Below, in pieces: positions 9,605 to 22,900 of a stretch of DNA of 64,000 nucleotides. Position numbers and translations under genes: made by a program. Positions within the stretch are counted from its first letter, which is position 1, and each line of letters starts with the position of its first letter. The stretch comes from Symbiodinium natans (lineage: Eukaryota > Sar > Dinophyceae > Suessiales > Symbiodiniaceae): NCBI GenBank assembly GCA_905221605.1, contig CAJNDS010001236.1:152001-216000 (forward strand), given 5' to 3'. The notes beneath the pieces were generated by a model, which did not search any database, was not told the DNA's origin, and saw nothing but the letters and a program-made list of their open reading frames with translations.

Positions 9605-12600
9605 CTAACACTGGCCTCACACGCTTTCATTTGGGCCTCCAGCCTCCAGCTGGTCATCGTGCTGCATCCAGGCCCCGCTGATGCTTCGCCAGGTATCCCG
9701 GAGGCCGAACTGCAGCAGCTCGCCCGGAACCAGGGCCACCACAATCTCCACCGACTCGTCCATCTCTGACATCAAGTCCTAGGCGCTAGGACATGCTAGG
9801 ACGAGCGATGGCTAGCGGCTAGCGGCTTGGAAGCTTCAGAGAGGTCAACCACAGGCACACTTGTTTGGCATGCGTCCTCCAGAGACATGTGCTCGGTCTC
9901 TTTGTAGTTGCGTTCCCCGCGGAAGTTGCCGCCGTTGATGAGGACGCAATCGCAGTGCGGGCTTCCCTGCACCGCTAACCGACAGCTTTTAACTTGAGAT
10001 CATCAGGGCAATCTACCAGTAGAACCCAGGAGTCGTGTGTGGGTCGTGGTTTAGCCGACCTATGTCGACCTGAGATTGCGCTGGCAGCAGACGACTGTCC
10101 AAGTCTCTCGGCCTCCACGCAGTCGAGGTTCAGGGCATTCCGAATCCTCTGATGCATTGCCAATCCCTTCTGCAAAGAGTCAAGATACCAACATGAGCGC
10201 CAGACTCGCTGCAGAGGAAGCGAGCGCACGTCCTTGGCAGGCGCAGGCAACATCCTAAGCCTCTGGAGTCTGAGAGTCAGCAAACACTCCAAGGTGACTC
10301 CGAGCCACAGTCTTGGCCGAAGATATTTGTATGCACTGTCGACGCGTCTTCTGTATGCGCATGTGCGCATGCACTATCACGCACTATCACGCACTCTTCT
10401 TACTGACTTTCTCCTTCTTCTGCGCACATTTGAGAGCCCCTCCCGGCCACGACGGCCTCATGTGGCCTCTTCCCACTTCTCTCTCTTGGTCCGAGGAGGT
10501 TGCGTACAGCATCCGCGCGAGTTGACGGAGCTCAGAGGGCGATAGGATGGTGGCACCTATCTGAGCTCTCTGAGAAGACTGATACGAAATCCTCTGGAAA
10601 AAGCACTCCTCAACTTGGTTCATTGCCTTGACGATTTGCGTGTACCGGAGGTGATCCAACCTCGGAGAAGGCTCACATGAAGAGGCCAACGCTTGAAAAG
10701 TGATCCAAAGAAAGCTGCTGGGGCCGCTGCGTGGAGTAGACATCCTGGACCGAGGCGGCCTCGAGAACACTCCGCCGACAAGTGGGGCCAGGAGGCAGGG
10801 GGGTTTCTCATTATCGGACCTGTTGAGCTTCTCATGTGTTCTTCTTTCTCTTCAGGTTTCCTGGGTCCTCTGAGGCCCCGACCAAGGTAGCATCGGGCCT
10901 CCAGAAATGGAGAACATGCTCGACAGTTCCCTCCCGGGTCGTTGTCTCGTAGGGCGGTTGGATGCGGTTGGGATATATGCACTGAAAGCGAGACATAGCC
11001 TGTTTTCTTTCGACCGTGCGAAATATTTTCCTACAATGACAAGCGAGGAGAAAAAGCAGCCTCGAGTTCCCCCCCTACAGCTCAAAAGCACTCTCAAAAG
11101 AAAAGGCAACTTCTCTACTTGGACCTGTGTGTCTGTTTTTAGCTCACACTTTTATCCATCTGAATTTCCCGTCTTCTCTCCGAGACTCGACTCGGTGTTC
11201 TCTCTGCCGAGCCGGCCAAGGTCTTCTTTGAATATGGGATAACTACCATAACAATGTCCAGTTCCCGCCCACCACCTCCCAACATGATAACGAAATCCGG
11301 CATAATGAGCGTAAGACCGCATGACCGTATGGTTTTCGAAGGTTGCTCTGATGGCCTCCAGTTGCGGACCTTGAGCAGCTCCACGTGGAGGCGCAGCGGC
11401 GCCGCCGGCTCGTCCCAGACCAGATCCAGCTGCACGCAGCGGTGCCCGTCCGAGCCAGGCTTCAGGAGCCTCGAACCGCACAGGGGGCCGCTTGTTTTCA
11501 GGAAAGAAAGCCAAAAACAGAGAGGGACGGGGAAGTTCATACATTCCTGCGACACACGCCTTGTAACTTATAAGCCGCTATAGCTTGTTCACCGAACTTG
11601 GCTTCGTTTGGCTTCGCTGCGGCTGTGGTCAGCCGAGGTGCCTCGTGCCGTTGAGGGTGCGATCCACCACATGATGGTCGTGGCCAGAGAGGATGACCGG
11701 AAAGTCGAAGTTGCGGCAGGTGATCTCGTCCTGGCACTCGTAGAGGTGGCAGAGCGGAAGGACCAGGTCACAGTTGTGCTCTTTCTCCAGCTTCTCCTTG
11801 TAGAAGGCCAGCCTGAATCTCAAATCGCAGCACCGCGCGAAGTGTGTAAGCATGTGCTTTACATGTGCTTTAGGAGTTCGAGTTGAGTGGCGTCTTCCAA
11901 GGGTCCTCGATGGTTGCCCCGCCGAAGGCGCCCGGTTTGTACAAGGTGGCCTCGTCGCTGAGAGCACTGTCGGAGTCGTGGTGACTCGTTCACCGAATAA
12001 TGATTACATAGTCCTATCTGTGCCATTCCTAGCCAAACCTCGACTACAGGTAGCTGCCATCTTCTGCATGAGAGATTCTTTCCACGGCAGTATCATCCCA
12101 ATTGAGCCCTTTCCTACAACGCAGACACTCCCCGTAGCCATGCTTCCGTCCTCGTCGCTGAGCACACCCACCATTCCGATCCGGCGTGTGTGGCCACGGC
12201 TTCGGACCTCGATCACCTCCACATCCTGCTGGCAGTCACACTTCTCGAAAGACCTGAGAGGCGTTAAGCAGAGGAGGCAAGGCTATATTTCTCGAATCTC
12301 GAGGCTTCTAGTATCTTCTAGTGATTCTAGTGTGCTATCCAGAGGCTCGTGAGACTGCATGTTGCTGTTGATCCAAACCTCGCAGGCTGTCAGAGGCGCG
12401 CTAAGCCCACCAGGGCGTTCAACGGTCGCAGAGGAAACAGACGTGTGGAGGGGTGGGGGTGGGAAGTATGGGATGTAGATGCAGTTAAGGCGCCCCTTGG
12501 TACTCTTCCACACGGCACATGACGTCCTCGTGGGAGAGATCGGCCTCATGGTTTCCCCAGGTGACGTACCTGGAGAACGAGGAAACTCCCAAAAACTTTG

Positions 12601-13279
12601 CCACGACTACACTGACTCCAGGGTCCGGAAGCTGTGAGTTCAGAGCAGAGGTCACTGGATGGGAGTTTCGTTCAACATCCGCACCATCCCAGCGCCACGG
12701 TCAATGCTCGACAGCAGGTATGGTGCTAGGAAGTCCTTGGCATCTCGGCAGCGAACTGCACATTGTTGGACTATGGTTGGCAACTACGGTTTTATGTCAA
12801 GCGTCCCCGGTCAGCACAGTGATGCAGCGCGACCCCCCTGCGCCGACGTGAGAGACTGCACACATGCGGAGGCCAAAAGCGCCCGACTGCCAGTTCCACC
12901 TCCGTACTGTGCCTTGAGCTCCGCTTCCTTGCGCTGGTCACAGGCGAGCACAAGCGAGCACAAAACCATACGACAGACGTTCCCCGGCCTTCTCGGCAAT
13001 GAGCGTCTTCATGCTGGGAAAGTTCTCCAGCATGTAGACATCCTTGAAGGAGTCTTGAAGGCATAAGGGGCAAAAGAAGCCACATGCCAGACTCAAGGGT
13101 CCGATCCTGGTAGCATCTACTCAAAAACAACGACGAACCTCGCACATCCTCGCACATCCTCGCAAAACCCCGCACCCTCAGCCCGCTCAAGCGTCAGTGA
13201 TCTGCAGGACGCGCAGGGCACAGGGCTCGCAGGGCTCTGCTGACTGTCGTGGACCTGGCTTTGCTTCTTTGGCACCTCA
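9605..13279 (-). CDS. calcineurin-like / 5'-nucleotidase-family metallophosphoesterase
   Basis: Predicted metal-dependent phosphoesterase with a catalytic domain and a 5'-nucleotidase C-terminal domain. In-phase exons: 13279-13196 (ends ALRVLQIT, GA donor), 13042-12989 (DVYMLENFPSMKTLIAEK), 12927-12868, 12735-12656 (DFLAPYLLSS...), 12569-12494 (TWGNHEADLSHED), 12378-12347, 12253-12151 (HTRRIGMVGVLSDE), 11950-11895 (LYKPGAFGGATIED), 11812-11642 (NCDLVLPLCH...SGHDHHV), 11469 onward (LLKPGSDGHRCVQLDLVW), a short exon near 10.17-10.12 kb (HQRIRNALNL), 9966-9877 (DCVLINGGNFRGER) and 9778 to about 9605 (VEIVVALVPGELLQFG). Metal-ligand motifs visible are D in DVYML, GNHE and SGHDHH; the usual GDF reads SDF here. 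INGGNFRG is typical of the C-terminal domain. Most donors are GC or GA. Substrate unknown; the 5' end is incomplete and the EF-hand exons at 6.9-7.65 kb may extend it. Confidence 0.85.
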
Positions 13280-13315
13280 TGGACAGGGGTGGGTGGAGGC
13301 ATGTGGATGGTGACG

Positions 13316-14070
13316 TCATGTGGCGTCACAAAACTGACACAACAAGCCTCTGTCGGCGAAGACGACATCCAGGAATCTCTCACCATCCAGCGGTTCGGAT
13401 GGCTCCAGGCCTTTACAGGCGACAGCCAGCAGGGTCGTCACCTCCTCATGGTCTCCGCCAAGCTCACGCAGCACCTCAAAGGGGAGAGAGGTTTGGGAGA
13501 TGAAGGCGCTGAAGGCTGAGCTATGCTTGGCTCGGGCTTGGGACGCGGTCGCGCTGAAGGAGGCTCCATGCTGCTCCCTCTGCTCCGTGATGCTCAGTGC
13601 ATCTCCGTGCCTGCGCCCAGTCCTTTTCTCGGAAGCCACTGGTGTCGATGGCCTGTAAGACCTCGAAGGCTGAGGGTTGGAGGTTGAAGGGGCGAAGGGG
13701 CCGCACATGACCGCACACAGTCTAAAGGTCTGTATCGTAACATCTCGTAAATAAGAAATCCGGGGCTTAGGGAAACAAAGGAGGCCTGTCTGTGTCTGTT
13801 TGTGTGAACCTTGCTAAAGCTATCCCTGCTCAGGAAGTGACCTCCTTCACCTTCGCCCTGGCGTCCTGCATCCACCTTACCTCGTCTCTCCGACTCGAGG
13901 CTGCATGGCGGGAGGCTCAAGGCTTTCCGCGGGTGATCTAGGGCTTTGATGGGCTCTAGGCCGAGTTCCAATCTTAAAAGAGTTAAGTTGGGGTTGTTGA
14001 GTGCTGACGTATGGTTTGGCTGCACAGCCTTAAGGCCGCGGTGAGTCACTGACAGGTGAAGACCCGGCAT
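13316..14070 (-). CDS. possible upstream exons, unrecognised
   Basis: Minus-strand frames remain open over 13316-13708 (for example LPFEVLRELGGDHEEVTTLL) and 13521-13718 (FEVLQAIDTSGFREKDWAQA), plus a segment RGKVDAGRQGEGEGGHF near 13.87 kb. They lie just upstream of the phosphoesterase exons and could form its N-terminal region or a separate short gene. No domain is recognised. Confidence 0.3.
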
Positions 14071-15032
14071 TGTTTCTCAAGTCTTCCTGAATGGTCAGTA
14101 GAGGCCCAGCTCTACACGTCCTGAATCTCCTCGGCGACCAACCTTAAAGATTCGGCTTCCGCCTCAGCTCCTCTGCAAAACGGGAAATGAGAGGAAGAAG
14201 GTGCAAGAAAAGTGAGGATAAATTCTTAAAGTTGCACTCTCACGACAAGGTCGCATGCTCGTTCTTCTTTTTGCGGGTCTCGGGCGTTCAGCGGATTCAG
14301 CGTGGCGCCGGGCAGACGCGACTGCAAGACGCGTGAGATTCAACTTGTGTGCTCCCTCAGTGGCGCTGCAGAGCCTGCCCAAGCCGCCTCAGTCAAGGGA
14401 GGAGCAGCGTGGTCTGTGAAGGACAGCAAAGTGTGGAAGTGGGGAAGTTGGACCGGCAGGGGAACATCCTTCTTCATGCAAGGGGTTCTCAACTTGCCAA
14501 TCGTTTCTCAAGGCTTGTCACTCAAACCTCTCGAGCAGACAACAACTGCAATGCGCTCCGCAGACGAATCCTGAGCCTGTAGCCAAGGGCCTAGTACGCC
14601 CTTAAGAGGCGCTAATTCGCAGAGAAACAGCAACTCAGATGAACGCGAGGGCGGGTCCCCGTGGCCCACGGCCTCCCCTCCGGAGACACATGTTCGTGGC
14701 TGGACACCACATTTTCTGAAGTGACTCCACTGGCTCTCTCAGAGCCTAGCTTTCGTGTGGGACAAACGGTGAAATTCAACACGCGCAGGCGAAGGCATGG
14801 CCTGAAATGCTGAGCTCAGCTGCTGGCCACAGGTGGTGTGGAGGGGCCATGTCATGCAGCCTGCACCCAGCAAAGATCTGTCGTCGCACGGTGTAGCATA
14901 TTACCACAGTTTACTACAGTACTTAGCATATTGTAGCTACACCGTGGCTCTGCAGCAAGCCTCGAAGACCTTGATTTCGTACACGTCCGCTGTCTCTGGC
15001 TCTGCACCACCCTTCGATACCGAAACAAAATT
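14071..15032. other. no gene seen
   Basis: Only short competing frames on both strands and no motif, repeat or splice-linked exon that I can support. Confidence 0.45.
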
Positions 15033-18000
15033 TCAATTAGACGGCATTGCCACACGCATTTTTCCTGAGAGCCGGGCCTCGGGCACGTCCTCCACGTCCT
15101 CGTCCGAAGCCACCTCAGTCTCGACTGGAGGAGCCGCTCCAAGACCTCCAGCACTGACCACTAGTATCACTAGAGTCATTTCCGAGGAGGGGGGAAACAA
15201 GGGTGGGAAACAAAAATGCTGCTCATGAAAGCTCCTAGGGTTGGCGCCACGCAGCTCGCGGATAGCGGCCCCCGTGGAACGCAGGAGGTCTGCAAGACGT
15301 ACCGGTACCCATGTGAACGACCAGAGAAAGGTGATGTGCATGAGTTAGCAAGCTTGCAACGTTTTGGGCCTCGGGCTTTTGAGAGGAAACCCCGAATGCT
15401 GTAACAAAAACATCTTGCGCCTTCTGGGCTCAGGTGCGCAGGTGGCAGCGATCTCGGAACCTAAGGTTACATTGGCTGCAAGTCGCATCTGCATCCGACC
15501 CTCATCAGCTTCCAGATTCCAGAGAGAGTTACTTCATGTTCGGAGTGCAGCTTCTCGACATTTTTGCTGCTCCGAGCAAGTCGACTGCTGAGTGGCAATC
15601 GCCACATGCATCCTGCGTGGAAGCTACCAAGGCCGCTGTTGCTGTGTGGCGGTATATGCTCGGACTTTTGTGAAAACCGAGGTGAGTGGAACTCTCTTCC
15701 TTTACAGGAGATGGAGCTCGCTCACTCGAGCCATTTCGCTGGCATCTCAAGGAAGATGTAGCCCAAACCGCAAACGATGGCAATGCCTGCACAGTGATGG
15801 GCTGTGCCCTGTCACAGGTTTGGGAGGAAGTGCCCCAAACATGTGGGATATGCGGGGGCGCTGGGGATGGGCCCTGCCCCCTTTCTAGGTCCATGCCTTT
15901 GTCCGATGAGTCTCTGGCTCTTGGGTTTGCAGGGCTGGCGACAACTTCTGCATCAATGCCTTCATCGTCTTCTTATCAAAGTACGGTACAAGAATCCCTC
16001 GAAGCTCCTCTGATTCGGTGCAGGGGTTCTATCCCGTTCCTCCGGTTCAGACCTGTTTTCCTGCACTGCAGCAAGGCAGTCCAATTCTTCAATTTCTTCC
16101 CCAGTGGTCCATGTCGACTGCACCCACTACGGAGGCTCCTAGCAAACGAGGCAGGCATTGGGCAAGCTTGATCAAAACTACTGAAACTATTCCATCGAGC
16201 CCGTGGAGTGGAGACACATCACACATCTCCCCAGCTCGGCTTCGGCTGTGCCTGCGATGTCCATGAGGACCTGCGCATCTAGAGGATATCTGGCAAATAT
16301 CTCTGGGGATCTTTCTCTGGGATCCTTCTCTGCACTCTTTGGCCTGTACGCCCACAGCGCCGTGAGCCGGGTCCACGTTGAAGAACCTTAGAGTGAAGCA
16401 ATTGTTGGGTCTTCTGTGCTCTGGTTGTACTGTCGTCTTCTCGTCAAGTTCTCTTCGGGTGGCTTTCGACTTGGGGGCGTGCCACAGCAGCTTCGGCAGC
16501 GCAGTGCCCACCACTGTGGCACCTCCGTTGCTTTGCGCACTCTTTTCACGCGTCCACATCCCGCATCACAACTGGTTTCAACTCGGCTGGAGACAGACCG
16601 TGATGACGGCCGCTGCAGCTCCTGTCCGGGTCTAACGTGCTGGGCTGTGCCAACCCTTTCCACGCTCAAACAGCATCAGTCTGCCCTTCTCCGGGCTCTC
16701 CCCCCCATCTCCCCCCTCCCCCGGCCTACAGTTAAGCTTTCCGACAGGGGCGTCTGCTGCATGTAGGCGCGCACGAAGGCCAGGGGCGCCATGACCAGCA
16801 CCTAAGTCTCAGAGCCGAGTCCCTGGCAGGGAGCCCAAAAAGGAACTGGACAGTGTCACAATTAGCAGGGCACCAAGAGCAAACCAACGTGGAGCTGCTC
16901 TGACACCTGCAAGGAAGTCTCTCAACTGCTGGATTCTGTTCTCTCTCGCGCGTGGGGTATGTACGAGCATGACCCAAATCCCTGCACCAATCTTGAAACT
17001 TCAAGCTTCAACTCCCACCCCCAATGCACTTGCCGGGCCTGAACGGCCTTTCCCAAAGCCAGACGTCGGACCTCGATGCTGCATATGCTGCACGCGTTGT
17101 CAAAGCTGTCAACATGCCAAACGTCGGCTGATGCCGGTCGAGCCATTGCCAACACCGGCCAAGGCCCCAGGCGGTCAGGACCACGCTCTGGCCGCCCGCA
17201 TTGCCTCGATCTCTGAGCCATTGGTCACTTCTCACTTGTTCTGAGAAGCGACTCTTGCAGCTTCCAATGCCCATTCAAGCACAGTGCAACGGCTCCGGCC
17301 TCCAAGGCCAACCAGCATGGTGAGGAAGAAGGTCAAGGACATGTGTCTTTGCATGAGGCCTTTGAATGAATCCAGGATCAGGGACGAAACGCTCTGCACA
17401 AGCCTCAGGCAAGCGGAAAAACCACAGTTTCAAACCTCCACTGCTACATGTTACAAGTTGTAAGTTGATATAGGTATTCCTAATTCCGACCAAGAGCCTA
17501 AAAGGCTTGCTAGATTTCCGCTTGAGGACAGCATGGCCACGAGCCAGGTGCAGCGTGGGCCGAAGAGATGTAGAGATTCGAGTGACTCACGCGGCAGCGG
17601 AGCTTCCACCTCTTTGTCACTGACCTTAGACCGTCTCTGAAAGATGTCTTTCATTTTCGAAAGGTCGAAAGCCAGGCGCATGCTGATCAGATGAGGTGAG
17701 GTGAACCACAGACCCTGCACCAACCAGGCAAACCCATGCAAACCCTGGGAGGGGAGATGACAAAGAAAATGGAGAAGAACAGGGGAAGCCTACGAGGAAG
17801 AATTAAAGTCTGAGGCCAAAGCAGGTTCTCTTCGGTCCAGACGGTCCGTGAGGAAGCCCAAGGCCATGACCGTGAAGAGAACCCCCACCTCAGAAGATTC
17901 TTCGCCCCCAAAACTCAACCCTACTGGGCCCTTTTGGGGAAGCATTAGCTGCAAGCTGAAGAATGCAGATGGCCTTCTCATGTTCTTCTCGGGCCCGGGC

Positions 18001-19432
18001 TGTGAGGCCCGCCAGGAAGCTGGGGAAGTTGAAGGACCAAGATTCCCAACCATGAGACTGTGACGTCTGTGGGCTGTGGGCAACAGCAGGAGCTGCTTCA
18101 CTGGCACCGGCCGCGCCGAGAGAGAAGGTCAGCTCGCTGGGAATGCGTTGCTCCATCCGGTGGTCCAGGCTGCATGCAAGAGTCAGCACCGAGGCCACCA
18201 AGACTGTAAGAATGCCATGGCCGTTGAACATCAGCAGGGCCAATCAGCTTCATTCAGCGGGTTTGAAGCATGGTGCAAGCGCTGGAGCCAATTGCAGGGA
18301 AAGCTCCGAGTCAACTTGACGGTACAAAACTCAAGGAAGAGCACAGCGGAGCTGAAGCCCGACCCCAGACAACCCCCCAAAAACCGCAGCACTTGGCCAC
18401 CCCGGCATTGGAGGGCTCAGTTCTCCTCGTGTGACCTGACGGGCAATGAGAAGCTGTGTCAAAAACTCTCGTGATCTCTCGTGAGCTGTGCGGCTCATGA
18501 GCCGCTGCAGGCTGCGAGATGCTGCGAGTAGAATTGCCAAGGTCGCTGGACATAGTTCAAAACGGTATGATGTTCTTCGTATTTTGAAGAGCATGCAGCC
18601 CAGCAGCTGCCGTCCACCAGCTCTCCCTCCTGGAGTCGCTGGAAAGCAGCTCCATGCAGGTTCAATTTACTTTGCAGGAACCCTCGCGAGACGAACACCG
18701 TAACTAAGCGCAACCAGTACTGAAAGTTTGCTTTCGCTGCGAACTTGCGCGCCGAGGCCTGATCCACGGAGTCCAGGGAGTCTACCGAGTCACCTCTCAG
18801 TGCACAAAGGATTTTGGACTTAGCGGCGCATGCTGAGGCTTGCGGAAGCATGTCCCAGCTCTCAGCCACGCGCTCCGTAAGTCAGACGGCGCAGACTTTT
18901 CCTGCACCATCGATTGTTTGCATGGTCGTACGAGTACCCACGGCGTGTGCAAGATTCTGAGCTTGAGCTGCTCTTCCCGGGTTCCCCGCACATCCCCGCA
19001 CGACATCGCACGAAACCCGCTGGACTGAAATCTGGAGAGCACACTGTTGGAGGCGAATCCCAGTCCTGCCGTGATGGTGCAGATTGCGACCTGCACACAG
19101 GCTGATGCCAGCAGATGGCATTTAGAGTGCCTGGAAAGTGGCTGAGCACTCACCAGCCATCGAAGCCTCCGCGTGGGATGCCGAACGCTCTTCTCGCCTG
19201 ACAAAACCAGCGGCAAGACGAGGAAAAATAAACTTCTTTTCTGTGATTCCCCCCTGCCAAGCTTGCTCATTGGTCGCACCTCTGAGAGTGTCTGGCGAAG
19301 CCTGAAACAGGCGATATTGCCAGGTCTTGTCATATTAGCTGTCCTTTTGGACTCTGCGTTCGAGGCCGCTGCCGTTTGCGTGTCTCCGGGCTCAGAGAGT
19401 CTCAGACCTCTAAAGAGAGATTGAGTTCCCAC
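15033..19432 (-). CDS. unrecognised multi-exon gene with hydrophobic segments
   Basis: Many minus-strand segments have protein-like composition: LASACVQVAICTITAGLGF (about 19.1 kb), KFAAKANFQYWLRLVTVFVS (about 18.7 kb), GHGILTVLVASVLTLACSLD (about 18.2 kb), SFLAGLTARAREEHEKAICI (about 18.0 kb), LFTVMALGFLTDRLDRREPA (about 17.87 kb), MRLAFDLSKMKDIFQRRSKV (about 17.65 kb), VLVMAPLAFVRAYMQQTPLS (about 16.8 kb), GGATVVGTALPKLLWHAPKS (about 16.5 kb), LRGILVPYFDKKTMKALMQK (about 16.0 kb) and RLADLLRSTGAAIRELRG (about 15.3 kb). The first and third could be membrane spans. I cannot name a family, nor say whether this is one gene or two. Intron junctions were not resolved. Confidence 0.4.
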
Positions 19433-19956
19433 AGACTGTATGCAGACGATTGCAGACGGCTACACGTCGGGCTGCAGAAGGCTATGCTGCTTTTGCCCCT
19501 CTCCCCTGGGTCGGTTACGTGGCTTTCGGTTCTCGGTGGCCTCGGAAAGTTCACTGAGAGGCCGTGGAGTAGTGGGACTCTGCACTTGGCCCACAGCCGG
19601 TGCAGAGACTTCACGGAGCCCTTGTCCGAGACGGAAGAGGACCTGGGGTTTGAACGGGCTGACAGCCTTGAGATGCTTGTTGCGATTGGCGAATATTGGA
19701 GAATTTGCAGAAAGATGCTCATTGGACAGCGCAAGAACGCCAGCATTTTGAGATGAATTCACCCAAACGGTTCGGCTGTGATGCCCAGGCATCCAGCTTC
19801 AGGATTCCTGAGAACAGCCAATTCAACTCGGCCCACGGGTCGCAAAGCTGTTACGGCTAAGTACTGTTACATTTTGTGTTACTTCTTGTGTTACTGTACA
19901 TTCGGCCACGCCATTCCGGGGCTTCTGCACCGGGTGGCGGCCATGCAAATGGCTAA

Positions 19957-22900
19957 TTAAGTCCTGTGGCCAAACGGCCAGTCAGGAACCTTGTGACAAT
20001 AGTTGTGATGAAGCAGCATCAGAAAGGAACAAACCACCAGCGAGCCGCCCACGGCAACAAAAACGATGTCCTTGCCAGGTTTCCGTACGAGCATCTTAGC
20101 AAGTCTACAGACTCAGCCGCACTAACGGGGCGTGTCTGCCATGGACAGCTTCGTAACGTGTGCATGAGCACTTATGCCCTTTCTTATCGTGGTATTGCTC
20201 TTCTTCCGCTTTCATCCGTGGCATCCTTGTTACTATGAGACCCCTCCCCTCTGCATCGGAATCATTTCTGCTATTACTTCGTCTTCGGCTTCTGCGATCG
20301 AAAGTAAAGCGCTCAAATTTGTCTAAGGCTGTCTAAGGTTCCAAGATCCCTCCAGGGAGCATGGCGATGTTGATGGTGCCCACCTGGCACGGTAATTGCG
20401 ACCATGCTGGATTCGCCGTGACTCACCATCAATTGGGTAAGGTCACGACATAGAAGTGAAGGAGTGCACGTCCAGGCTGCGTGGCCAGAAATGGAATGCT
20501 CTGGAACAGCCTGGACCACAACAGTACTGGCCAAATCTGCTAGATGCTCGAATGCCTGCTGCGACATTTTTCCCGGAAGCTGTGCACAGAGTCGCACGAC
20601 TCTGGCTTTTGTGCAGAGGTTGCGCCCTGCCCACTTCTCGGGGAGGTTGCTACGGCTCTCACAACGGAAATACCGTCACTGATGGGTTTGGAAAGAATGA
20701 TATTTGGAGGAGAGCACTTCGAGAGCTTTCTCTGCTAACTCACGCTGAGGTCTCTGAACTTTGTTTGATGCTTTCACTGAAGGGGAAAAATATGGAAACA
20801 TTGAATACAAGGGAACTCTGGAGCATTAGAGATCCTGGGTGCTGGATGGAGCATGGCTCCTCAGGAGCTCTCCATAGGCTGACATGCTCGTGATGCCACG
20901 GCTCGTTACTCTTTGCACTGATAGAGCTCATGGGACCGCCTTCGAATGTAAGAGTTTCATCCTGCGGTTCCATCGGGGTGCTTCGACAGCCGTACCTTGA
21001 GTTGCATGAGTTCGGGCTGCTGGGAGGGTTGGGCTTGGGACTCTGTCCCGGAGCCGAGCCATCACAGGTGCCACTTCTGCGTGCGAGAGTTGTGCTGCTT
21101 CAGTCTCGACAAGATCTGCACCTCATCTGCGCCCGAGGGCAGGGACCGAAATCCGCGAGGCCACGTGCTCCCCGATCTCCGGCACGTCAAGGGGGTGTAA
21201 CTTGTAACCACGCCAAGTTTTGTTGCCCCCACGGCCCGCGTTTTAGTGTTTACCATGACAAGCAGTATGCTCGCCTGTTTTCCGCAAGCCCAGGAGCTGC
21301 AACTGCATTAGGTTCGCTTGAAGAGGGACGGGCAGGTCAACAGACTTGCTTCCCTGGCAGCTCCCTGGTCTGTTTACGGCTTGTCCTGCCTGGGAGGCAA
21401 TTAGGAAGCCCAAATGGCTGCACTGTGTCTTCCATAAGAACTAACTCTTGTCATGTTAACCTATAACGGGCTTGTCCGTGTAACGCATGGTCTGTCTCAC
21501 TGTAACCCAAAACCTGTCACGGTTACATATATGTATGCCCCTACGAGTATGTCAATTTTCGGAGCCAAACGCTGCGAAGCCATTCGGCCAAATTCTCTAC
21601 CCGAGGAAGTCCTAACACATGCCAATAGTTGGAGACATCGGCCTGGATCGACAGTCACAGCAATGTCGGAACCATGCGGACTCGCCATCCAGCACGACGA
21701 TGGCCAGCGCAAAGAAGAAGTTATACACACCGATGAGGTACTGAAACGGATTGAGAAGCAAGCTGAAGATGTTGAGCATGCCCAGTATGGAGGAGGCGAC
21801 GAGCGCCAAGGCGACCAAGAAGCAAAAGATGCGGACGCTACAATGGTTGGCCGCAATGTAGGCGCGGACCTGCCAGATCACATGCCAGATAAGAACCAAG
21901 AATCACAAGACGTAAACTTGAGCGCCCGCCCACACAAAGCCTCGAAATCCTCGAACAAACTACACTGATAACATCGGCGACAATTAACGGCAAAGAGGCC
22001 TCCACCGCCTCCTCTCGCAAGACCTCCAGCGCTTTGTGTGCATTCTGAACGGCTGCTGTCCCGTTCATGTTGGCGTTCGTGTGGCGCTTTCTCCGGCACT
22101 GGTAGCAGTGGTGATGGAAAAGCATGAGAAGGCCGCAGGCACACAGGGAACCGCCCATGCAAATATGGATGAGCATCCAGAGGAAGGACTCGTCTGCGGT
22201 GAACATGGCCAAGTTTATTGTGCCGACATAGAAGTGCGTCAATGCCCGGCCCCTGTGTTCAATGCAGTGGGGGGGGGCGGTGGCTGACAACGCTTTACAC
22301 TTCACACATTGCTGCGTTCTGACAGCGCCAACGCAAATCATTTGGGAGAATGCCGCCCAGCAGATCGGAATTCAATGGGCTCTACATGGCTTTAGGCTTG
22401 GATGGAGAAACTTGCCAAAACAAAATACACAAGCCTACGTAAACTCATCGCAGAAAACTGCCCCCCCAGACTCTCACACGCACGACCTCTCAAGACCCCC
22501 ATCACGAGGAAAAGAAGGATGGCGCGATGCTTCAGGAATCTATCCTATGCTCACCCTTTCTCCTGTTATCCCCAGCGGGGAGTGCCCAAGGTGCCAGCAC
22601 GTGAACATGTGAACTCAGGTAATCATAGTTAGCCTCTCACCGCTTTGATGTGAGGGTTCTCACAAGGCCAAGGAGCCGAGCTCGCGCCAGGATCGGGGCC
22701 TTCTTCCAGAGCTCTGTCTGCCAGCAGGCTTTTTTTCCGAGCCAAGTGGGCGTTGCATCCATGATGATCATCATGAACCCAAAGGGGATATTCCAGAGCG
22801 AGTGGACGTACTCAAACACCTGGAACTTGGAACTCCAAACGCCCAGCATCCCGAGAACCGAGGTCACAATCAGCCCGACAGCGATGCATAGGCCCACCAG

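Noticed and set aside
12121-12150. CCGTAGCCAT string resembling part of the dinoflagellate spliced leader
   Set aside because: Only the core few bases agree and it lies inside an exon of the phosphoesterase gene; no donor follows in the right place.
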